From Alistipes sp. UBA928 (GTDB lineage: Bacteria > Bacteroidota > Bacteroidia > Bacteroidales > Rikenellaceae), in the NCBI GenBank assembly GCA_002293665.1, contig DBDQ01000068.1, positions 1-11,465 of the forward strand: a stretch of 11,465 nucleotides of DNA. Reading direction: 5' to 3'. The notes under the pieces were generated by a model, which was not told where the DNA came from, ran no database searches, and saw nothing but the letters and a program-made list of their open reading frames with translations. Position numbers and translations under genes: made by a program. Position 1 is the stretch's first letter; every line of letters begins with the position of its first letter. Of the stretch, positions 1 through 6,800 are shown piece by piece.

Positions 1-19
1 CTGAATAAGCGACAGAACC
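1..19 (+). repeat. Left inverted repeat of the invertible segment
   Basis: The sequence CTGAATAAGCGACAGAACC is the exact reverse complement of 368-386. The match breaks at base 20 (A) against base 367 (C). Beyond that, with gaps, the inner flanks stay loosely alike (GCGCCA against GCACAACC on the outward-reading strands). The repeat begins at the window edge, so its true outer boundary cannot be seen. Confidence 0.85.
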
Positions 20-25
20 ATGGCG

Positions 26-33
26 CAAAGATA
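26..33 (-). promoter_or_regulatory. Candidate promoter -7 box facing left (out of the operon)
   Basis: Read on the minus strand from 33 to 26, the sequence TATCTTTG matches the Bacteroidetes sigma-ABfr -7 consensus TAnnTTTG at all six fixed positions. It ends six bases inside the left inverted repeat, so transcription would start at about the repeat edge. I see no good TTTG -33 element at the expected 19-21 nt spacing (around 57-53). In the present orientation it points away from the fimbrial genes; inversion would aim it at them. Confidence 0.5.
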
Positions 34-351
34 TATTAAATTTATATAAAACTATCCCCTGAGTAAAAAAAATATCACTTTTACCGTTGCCGGCCTCCTT
101 GCGGGTTTAATTAGACAGGGGCTATCTTGCTGATTTTCAGCACTGTTCTGTTCGTTGTTCTTTTTTTGATTTTTTTTCAATATTTATGCTGGCCATCACT
201 TAAGTGTCATATGCTCTGTATGTCATCGTTTTAGGTCTGTGATATTGGGCGTTGTGAAAAATCATCAGAAAATCATATTGTTCGTTTATTGTCCTGATCA
301 AATTTCATGCGGAATTTATTTCCGTGTATATTATTTATTTCCAGCATGTTG

Positions 352-359
352 TAAAATTG
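352..359 (+). promoter_or_regulatory. Candidate weaker -7 box facing right (into the operon)
   Basis: TAAAATTG differs from TAnnTTTG only at the fifth position (A for T). It ends eight bases before the right inverted repeat, which mirrors the placement of the stronger box at the other end. No clear TTTG -33 element lies at suitable spacing. It could give basal transcription in this orientation or be chance in AT-rich DNA; the same nine bases, TAAAATTGG, recur at 423-431. Confidence 0.3.
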
Positions 360-367
360 GCACAACC

Positions 368-386
368 GGTTCTGTCGCTTATTCAG
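368..386 (-). repeat. Right inverted repeat of the invertible segment
   Basis: GGTTCTGTCGCTTATTCAG pairs with 1-19 at 19 of 19 positions. It lies 41 bp upstream of the probable TTG start of the first gene, so a transcript starting near the inner edge of the repeat would have a leader of about 60 nt. The flank from 387 to 427 is strikingly A-rich and C-poor in places, which suits Bacteroidetes translation initiation without a Shine-Dalgarno site. Confidence 0.85.
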
Positions 387-427
387 CATAAGAACTAAAA
401 CACAAACAAAACAAACCCGGCTTAAAA

Positions 428-781
428 TTGGTAGAATCCGTGATTGTATCCTTCGCCGAACAAGATGTTAGTATTACCGCGGCTACGGCAACAGAAGAAC
501 TGTCGCCCGGTTTTTCCCTTTCCGCCGCCGAGGAACGTGCGTTCCGGCTCATAGGCGGTTGGTTGGACGAATCGGCCCGCCGTTCTCTTGCCGGCGAGTC
601 AGTATCCGCGGAGCTGACGGCGCATTTTCGCGCCTGGCTCGACGACCCGCGTGACCGGCAGGCCAAAGCGCGGGCGCTTGACCTGATTATGGATATGTGT
701 TGCGACAAGCCCCGTGATCCCGGCGATCCGATCACCATCCCTCCGAACGACAATTTTTACACAATTTTCAACATTCATTAA
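428..781 (+). CDS. Small helical protein heading the fimbrial operon; weak likeness to a FecR-type anti-sigma N-terminal domain
   Basis: A 117-residue protein that I do not recognise with certainty. The frame is open back to base 392 but holds no ATG. TTG at 428 follows an A-rich stretch and is the best start; GTG at 440 is the alternative. Third codon positions are GC-rich through 500-720, as in the neighbours, so it is probably real. There is no signal peptide, lipobox or membrane segment, so it should be cytoplasmic. Residues about 31-92 look helical. The stretch FRAWLDDPRDRQAKARAL recalls the W-L-x-x-x-P-x-N/H-R pattern of the cytoplasmic N-terminal domain of FecR-type anti-sigma proteins, but no membrane anchor or FecR domain follows. 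It ends 23 bp before the major fimbrillin gene and is the first gene after the invertible segment, which suggests a regulator of the operon (inference). The tail turns Pro/Asn-rich. Confidence 0.6.
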   Translation: MVESVIVSFAEQDVSITAATATEELSPGFSLSAAEERAFRLIGGWLDESARRSLAGESVSAELTAHFRAWLDDPRDRQAKARALDLIMDMCCDKPRDPGDPITIPPNDNFYTIFNIH

Positions 782-804
782 TATTAATTCAAACTTTTTG
801 TATC

Positions 805-2595
805 ATGAAAAAAATTTTTATGATGGCCGCTGCTGCCGCTCTCGCATTCGGAGTCAGCGGTTGCAACAACGACAAGACACCCATCGTCGGCGTTGATGGA
901 ACCGAAACTCTGATGGGTATCTCTATCACCCTGCCTTCTGACATGGGCAACACAAGGCAGACGCCGACGGAAGTCGCCGGAAAAAATGAAGAAAATGCCG
1001 TGAAATCTCTCGACATTTTCGTTTTCGACGGAAACGGCAACAGGCCGGCCGATGCCACGCTGCACCACTACAGATGGGACAACACATCCACTCCCTCCTT
1101 TACTGCAGCGTTCCCCCAACCCTCTTCAGGTAGCACCTACAATGCTACGGTATCTTTCCCGACCATCTCCGGCGCGGTGAGAGTTTACGTGGGCCTCAAC
1201 CTTCCCTCGGCCTTCGGTACTTCGGGATTTGCAACCGAAACGGCTCTGAAAGCGGCGGCCAGCACGACTGCTGTATTGGCTGGTAGTGGCAATCTTGCGA
1301 GCAACGGTATCGTCATGTTTACCGACATGGTGACAGGTAACCTTGAAACGGTACCTTCGACCACCGCTATCGCCGATCTTCCCGCGGCAAACAAGCTCGA
1401 TCTCGAGGCTTATCGCACGGTAGCCAAGCTCACGACCTCTTCTGTAGCTGCCGCGAACGCCAACATGACTGTTACCTGGACCCCCATCGGTTCGATTACT
1501 CCCACGCTCAAATACGACGTTAAGCACTGGTATGTTTTCCAGAGCGGGATCAGTTCTTTTGTTGCACCCAATTACAACATTGCACAGTATGTTGTGGGTT
1601 CCGGCCCCACTCCCACCCAACCGCCCGTAACCCAGGCTCCCGGTGGGTTCTCTTCGACCGGTGCCTCCTCCTCTGCTCCTTTCTACAACAAGTATGAATT
1701 CCTGAGCGATTACATGGCCGATGGGAAAGTGACTGAAAAGCTGCTTGTCAACACCGCCTCGTCCATGTCGAGCGGTACGTTCGCCGCAGGAGAAACAGGT
1801 GCCAGTGCCTCGACCATAAACGCCAAGTACATCGGTGAAAACACCGGCATCACCGGTACAAGCTGGGGCAGCAGCACCTTCGCCTTCATCTCCACCGGAG
1901 TCACAGTCAACGCCGCAGTTGCTTGGGATGCTACCGCCAAAGCAGTCAAATGGGAAGAGATCACCGGTGAATATGGATTCGGTAAAACCGATGCGACTAT
2001 CTACTATATCCGCTACGATAACAAAAATTACATTACCAACTCCCTCACCAAACTCAGCGATATCCGTACCGGTGTAGCCCTTAGAGACCATCAGGTCGTT
2101 ATCCAGCCGGACGCCGCCTCCTGCAACAACCCCAGGCCCGACGGCTTTATCGACAAGATCGCTTCTGAATTCGACAGCGAGTACGGTTTCGAAACTTTCG
2201 TCTTCGAGGCTGGCTACGCCCACTTCCCGTTCTTCATGGGTCAGGGTACCACAAACAACCCACGCCCCTTCGACGTTCTTCGTAACCAATTCATCCACCT
2301 GAACGTCACCGGTATGGAGCAGACTCTCAACGATGGTGTCTTCCCGGGCTATCCCGGCCAGTCCACCACCAAACTATATCCTGGCGCTGTTGTTGCCCAA
2401 CCTCTAAACCCGACCGCCGACAGCCCCAACGTTGGTAACCCGCAGGTTCCCATCGACATCAGCCAGGCCGATAACAACCCCGCTCCCCACAACCCGAACG
2501 AGCCTGTTATCCAGACTCAAACGGCTGTTACGGTCACCGTCAATGTCAACCCGTGGACATACAAGGTCAACAACGGCACGATCGGCAACCATTAA
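805..2595 (+). CDS. Mfa1-like major fimbrillin (type V pilus shaft subunit), lipoprotein precursor
   Basis: A 596-residue precursor, close in length to Porphyromonas Mfa1 (about 560). It opens with a lipoprotein signal peptide ending in lipobox VSGC (Cys20). The N-terminal domain shows the fimbrillin strand VKSLDIFVFD (about 67-76). A Pro/Thr/Gln-rich linker runs near 269-279. The C-terminal domain carries RN..FIHLNVTGM (Arg493-Asn494 onward) and the closing strand VTVTVNVNPW (Trp584), both typical of the Mfa1 C-terminal fimbrillin family. In this family, subunits are exported as lipoproteins, cut after an N-terminal Arg by an Arg-specific protease, and polymerised by donor-strand exchange; Arg51 (NTRQTP) is the likely cut site here (inference). 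The gene precedes an anchor gene and minor subunits, the order of the mfa locus. A strong hairpin follows at 2628-2657. Coding GC is somewhat lower than in the downstream genes. Confidence 0.88.
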   Translation: MKKIFMMAAAAALAFGVSGCNNDKTPIVGVDGTETLMGISITLPSDMGNTRQTPTEVAGKNEENAVKSLDIFVFDGNGNRPADATLHHYRWDNTSTPSFTAAFPQPSSGSTYNATVSFPTISGAVRVYVGLNLPSAFGTSGFATETALKAAASTTAVLAGSGNLASNGIVMFTDMVTGNLETVPSTTAIADLPAANKLDLEAYRTVAKLTTSSVAAANANMTVTWTPIGSITPTLKYDVKHWYVFQSGISSFVAPNYNIAQYVVGSGPTPTQPPVTQAPGGFSSTGASSSAPFYNKYEFLSDYMADGKVTEKLLVNTASSMSSGTFAAGETGASASTINAKYIGENTGITGTSWGSSTFAFISTGVTVNAAVAWDATAKAVKWEEITGEYGFGKTDATIYYIRYDNKNYITNSLTKLSDIRTGVALRDHQVVIQPDAASCNNPRPDGFIDKIASEFDSEYGFETFVFEAGYAHFPFFMGQGTTNNPRPFDVLRNQFIHLNVTGMEQTLNDGVFPGYPGQSTTKLYPGAVVAQPLNPTADSPNVGNPQVPIDISQADNNPAPHNPNEPVIQTQTAVTVTVNVNPWTYKVNNGTIGNH

Positions 2596-2627
2596 TCGTT
2601 AGGGCGCCCGGCGTCCTGACCCTTACA

Positions 2628-2657
2628 GCCCTGCGGAGCCTGACCACTCCGCAGGGC
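2628..2657 (+). repeat. Conserved intergenic hairpin, copy 1
   Basis: GCCCTGCGGAG and CTCCGCAGGGC form an 11-bp perfect stem around the 8-nt loop CCTGACCA. It sits 32 nt after the major fimbrillin stop and 23 nt before the anchor gene start. No T-run follows, so it is not a classic intrinsic terminator; it may protect the 3' end of the abundant shaft mRNA or attenuate read-through. A weaker 6-bp stem (2601-2617, loop CCCGG, one G-U pair) lies just upstream. A near-identical copy lies at 9284-9313. Confidence 0.8.
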
Positions 2658-2680
2658 ACACGAAAAATACGGAAATACGA

Positions 2681-3811
2681 ATGAAAAAACGTTTCATGGA
2701 AAAAGTTTTGGCGGCGGCTCTGGCCGTTGTGGTAATGTTAATCATCCCATCTTGCGTCGCCGAAAAGCCGGAAGATTGTCTCGATGTGCGCCTGCTCATA
2801 AAGACCGACCAGGATTCCGGCAGATGGGCAGGCAGTACGCGCTCAAGAACGAGAACCAGCGACATCGAGGAGTGGTACAACAGCATCGAGTCGATCGACC
2901 TCTATGTCTTCGACGAGAACGAGAAATTCGTAACCCTCTGGGAAGGCGGGCCGTATACTCCCGGCATGGACTACGAAGTGCCGCTCAAAGAGATCGGACT
3001 CTCCGAAGGGGTCTACACTTTCGTCGCCTGGACAGATCCGGGTACCTACTACGTATCGAACCTCGAAGATTTGATGAACGTAATGGAGACCGAAGAAGGG
3101 GAGACCGCCACGAGACAAGCCGAGCCTGAGCCTGAGCCCGAATTCTATCTGCAGGATATGCGCATGTTCATGAATATGGACAAGCTCGTTGACAACGGCA
3201 GCAACGCGATCGAAGAAAACCTTCCGCACCGCCACTACGGAATACTCCAGAGAGCTTACGTATCGAACAACTCGATACTGTACCCGAAACCAGCCACCCT
3301 CGAAATCTCACCATCCATCCACAAGGTCAATTTCACCGTGGTCGGGATCACCACCCAAACGCTCGACGACCGCGACGACTTCACGCTGAGCGTTACCGAC
3401 AAAAACTCGGCACACACTTTCCACAACGCCTACGACCCCGATTTGGGACAACCGTATAAACATATCCGCCCGTTGAATGTCGTCTCCGAGCCGGGCGAAA
3501 CGCGCGCCGTAGACGAGAACACGAGGCTCACCGCGTCGATGCACCTGATGCAGTTGAACGACGATACGATGACGAGGATCGAGATTCACGACGCCAGATT
3601 CCCCGACGAACCTGTCCACGTGGAGGAAAACCTCGTCGATTTGATCCGCACGGTATATTCAACAGGTGGCCAGGTCGTCAACGACGAGTTCTTCAAAGAG
3701 ATTCTGGAGTTCGACGTGACAATAGATTTGAGGACATACCCAAAGATCATCCTCAACATCAACGGCTGGCAATACATATACATAGCCGACAGAATCAAAC
3801 CGGTAAATTAA
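2681..3811 (+). CDS. FimB/Mfa2-family fimbrial anchor lipoprotein
   Basis: A 376-residue protein, normal for FimB/Mfa2 (roughly 300-380). It has a basic N-terminus, a hydrophobic core, and lipobox IPSC with Cys25. Family hallmarks are an early EDCLDVRLLI strand (31-40), SIDLYVFDENEKF (71-83), GVYTFVAW (110-117), and a C-terminal NINGWQYIYI (Trp363). In this family the protein stays lipid-anchored in the outer membrane, caps the pilus base and limits its length. Oddities are an Arg-rich run (TRSRTRTSD, Arg54/56/58) just after the N-terminal strand, where shaft subunits have their protease site, and an acidic EPEPEPE spacer (148-154). The gene follows the major fimbrillin after 85 bp holding a hairpin. 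It is separated by only 9 bp from the giant gene downstream, so the two are almost certainly co-transcribed. No Shine-Dalgarno site is evident. Confidence 0.88.
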   Translation: MKKRFMEKVLAAALAVVVMLIIPSCVAEKPEDCLDVRLLIKTDQDSGRWAGSTRSRTRTSDIEEWYNSIESIDLYVFDENEKFVTLWEGGPYTPGMDYEVPLKEIGLSEGVYTFVAWTDPGTYYVSNLEDLMNVMETEEGETATRQAEPEPEPEFYLQDMRMFMNMDKLVDNGSNAIEENLPHRHYGILQRAYVSNNSILYPKPATLEISPSIHKVNFTVVGITTQTLDDRDDFTLSVTDKNSAHTFHNAYDPDLGQPYKHIRPLNVVSEPGETRAVDENTRLTASMHLMQLNDDTMTRIEIHDARFPDEPVHVEENLVDLIRTVYSTGGQVVNDEFFKEILEFDVTIDLRTYPKIILNINGWQYIYIADRIKPVN

Positions 3812-3820
3812 GATGGTAAA

Positions 3821-6800
3821 ATGGCAAAAACCCGACATACAATGAGAGCAGCGATATTGATGACAGCGATCGCGGGGGCCGTTTCGATGGCACTTTCGTC
3901 GTGTATCCACGATGTTCCGGGGCCGCCCCCGATCACCGATCCCAATTCGGTCACTTTCGTGGTGAGCACTCCCACGGCCTCCGCCACCGAGAGCGGCGTC
4001 ACCCGTGCTGCGGTGTCGACGCCCGAGACCGACACCCGGGGAGGTAACGGCCACTTCCCCGACGGAGTCCCCGCCGACTACCGCAATTACCGCCAGGGGG
4101 CCGACATCGCCACCTACGGTACCGTGTTCGGCGGCTATCCCGACGCAGGGGCCGAGGCCAGGGCATTCGAGGAGGCTGTGGCCGCAATGGCCGCCAACTG
4201 GGAGAACAGCCCCGCCGCGAAATCAGGCGTAGTTCCGGCCGCTCCTGGAACCTCCGCATCGCCCGCCACGCGCCAAATCACCGACGGTTCTGACGCCGAG
4301 AACGACATCGAGGAATTGATCGTGGTGCTATTCGACGGCACCGGCAAATATATTGAGCGATACCTCGTGGTCGGCAGCGACCTCGATCGCATTCCGGGCG
4401 ACGAAACCCGCCGCAGATTCACGATCCAGAACCTGCGTAGCGGCACCTACAAGGCGCTCGTGCTGGCCAACTGCTCCACCGAGATCACCGCGCACATCAA
4501 CGGCCGCACCGAAGAGCAGTTGAAGGCGCAGGAGACCATAACCACCTTCCGCGACAACATCGAGGTGGGCCACATCCTGTCGGCGACCAACCCGTGGAAT
4601 AGCACTCCGGGCAGCGCCGGCTATCGTCGTTTCCCCATGTCGTCGCTCGAGGAGACCTTCACTGTTCCCGTGACGCGCGACTTCGAAACCGACCCCGTCA
4701 AGCTGCTGCGCTCGCTGGTAAGGGTAAGCGTTACCCTCGATCCCTCGATGCCCAATTACGAAGGACTCAGGATAGGTCAGATCGTTGTTCGCAATTTCAA
4801 CTCACGCGGACGTCTGATCCCCTCCGCCGCCTGGGGCACGACCCTCCAGGGCAGCAACGAGGTCGACATGTTCCACGCCCCGTCGCTCAACGACGTGGCC
4901 ACGAGCCACAACATCACCGACCGTTTGGTCTACGACTACCCGGCCGGCAAAACTCCCGCCAAGGGCGACATCTTCGTGTGGGAGCAGGTGGCCGACAACA
5001 GCAGCCCCACGTGGCTCGATTGGAATCGCGACAACTTCTGCCTTTTGGTTCGTTTCGACAAGTTTGCGGTTGACGGCCCTAACGGAGGTACTTTCGAGAA
5101 CAACGACGGAGTGTGGTTCCGCATCGACCTGCTCAAAGACAATGGCGGCGACAACCCCGACCGAGTCAATCTGCTGCGCAACTTCTCCTACGACGTCACC
5201 ATCACCGACATAACCACCCGTGGCTACTCTTCGGAGCAGGATGCTTTCGATAACGCCCCCGCGGGGCTCACCTTCGCCATCGACGCGCAGGACGAGGAGG
5301 ACGGCGACACCGGAATAACCGAGACCACTTGGAACGGGCGCTACCAGCTCGCCACCGACCGCACGGTGGTGGTGATCGGCCCCGATGTGGACGATACCGC
5401 CACGGTGATGGCCTACACCGACTACCTGCACGGCCTCACTACTCCCGTCTCTCCGGCTTTCGGCCCCTCCGACGTGATCACGGCCACCGAGGGCACCTCA
5501 TCGCCCAACGGCCCCAAGGCCATACCTATAACGCTTAAAGTCGGCGCCGCCTACATGGGCACCACGGTTCGCAAAATAAACTTCACGATCGAAGCGGGCG
5601 AACTGTTCAAAGACATGGTTCTGATCCAGTTGCCCCATCCCGACAGGGTCGCGGCCGGCTCTCCTGTGCTGAGCGACTACGTGGGTGCGTTCTGGCGCGC
5701 CGATCAGCGCGGCGAGCGCCTCATAGGGCTAAAGAGCGACAAAAAGTGGTCGGCTTTCGTGATCGACGGCGCTCCCGGCGACCCGGCCGACTGGGTGGTA
5801 CTCGACAGCAAGCCTTCGACCGACCCCAACGTTCACAGCAGCAGTTCCACTCCGTCGCTCGGCAACGAAGCCGGTTTCGAGAAAGGCCACGCCGTGACAA
5901 GCACCGTGGGCTGGGCCACGGGCAACGGCAGTGAATCCTATTTCCGTGTCGGTCTTCGCACCACCCACGCTTCCACTCCGGCTGCTCCCGCGCGCTACGC
6001 CCGTGTGCTGCTGGTCGAGGGCTCGGTGACCGAGCGCGGCGGATTCGCCAACCCGCAGATACTCTACCTGCGCCAAGGCCACGAGGCCGACTATCTCTTC
6101 CCGAAATCGGAACGGGACACCGATGCGAACATGCGTTTCAGCCCCTACAATCTGACCGTCCCGGAGGCCAAACGAACCGGGGTGTTCGAGACGGACGGCA
6201 TGGTGCCGCTCGATCCGCAAGGCGGGGTGTTTACCGACTATCCGACCCAGGCGGGAGCCATGTTCCGTGGGGTGACGCTATCCCTGAGTGCAATACATCC
6301 CCTCAAAGACATTGATCCCGCAATATGGGGAGACTTCAACATGACAATTCCATTCAACTCCAGCACGATGGAGTCGTGTCCTCCGGGCTACCGCCGTCCC
6401 ACGGGCGGTGCAATGACCGACGAACTGCCGCAGTCGTTGTGGTATAACAGATCCACCACGATTGCCGCCGGCGATACGAGCAACTCTGTTTTCGGATACT
6501 ATGCCGACGGATATTTCGACCGCAAAAGCATTGGTACCCCGGTCGTTCCCAGTGGCTCCAGCGAGCCGAATTCGGCCGTGGATGTCGACGGAACCGGAGT
6601 GGCCTACCGTGGCAATCTCTACTTCAACCCCTCGTCGGGTGCTTCGCTCTTCATGCCCGCCGCCGGTTACAAAAACAACGCTGGTCTTGCCTATGGCATT
6701 GGCTATGACGGGATATACTGGACATCGTCGATGACTAAATACGACATTTACAGTCGCGACGATGTTGGCGCTCAATTGCATTTCAAGTATTTGGGGAATG

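Larger units (their letters stand above)
1..386. promoter_or_regulatory. Putative invertible (phase-variable) promoter segment upstream of the fimbrial operon
   Basis: This stretch carries no convincing gene. It is AT-rich, with several A and T runs (for example 64-72 and 161-178), and contrasts with the GC-rich genes to its right. It is bounded by a perfect 19-bp inverted repeat at 1-19 and 368-386, which leaves a 348-bp interior. Outward-facing Bacteroidetes-type -7 boxes lie just inside each repeat (minus strand 33 to 26, plus strand 352 to 359). Bacteroidales are known to control capsule and other surface operons by recombinase-driven inversion of promoter segments of a few hundred bases flanked by short inverted repeats, and this matches that architecture. 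The function is inferred. The left repeat starts at the first base of the window, so it may extend further, and the recombinase is not visible here. Confidence 0.8.

Noticed and set aside
145..154. GTTCTGTTCG inside the invertible segment, similar to part of the 19-bp repeat (GTTCTGTCG)
   Set aside because: Only about nine bases match, and a one-base insertion is needed. The rest of the repeat is absent, so it is not a convincing third recombination site.
1..386. Insertion-sequence remnant or miniature transposable element
   Set aside because: The 19-bp repeats could resemble terminal repeats, but there is no transposase fragment, a target-site duplication cannot be assessed because the left end is at the window edge, and outward promoter-like boxes in front of a fimbrial operon fit an inverton better.
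379..753. Minus-strand open frame opposite the first small gene
   Set aside because: Its product is Ser/Arg-rich and low in pattern, and it overlaps the right inverted repeat. The + strand frame has the better codon pattern and lies co-directionally ahead of the fimbrial genes.
2628..2657. Intrinsic (rho-independent) terminator
   Set aside because: The stem is strong, but the following bases are ACACGAAAAATA with no T-run, and the next gene starts 23 nt later. The same is true of the copy at 9284-9313.
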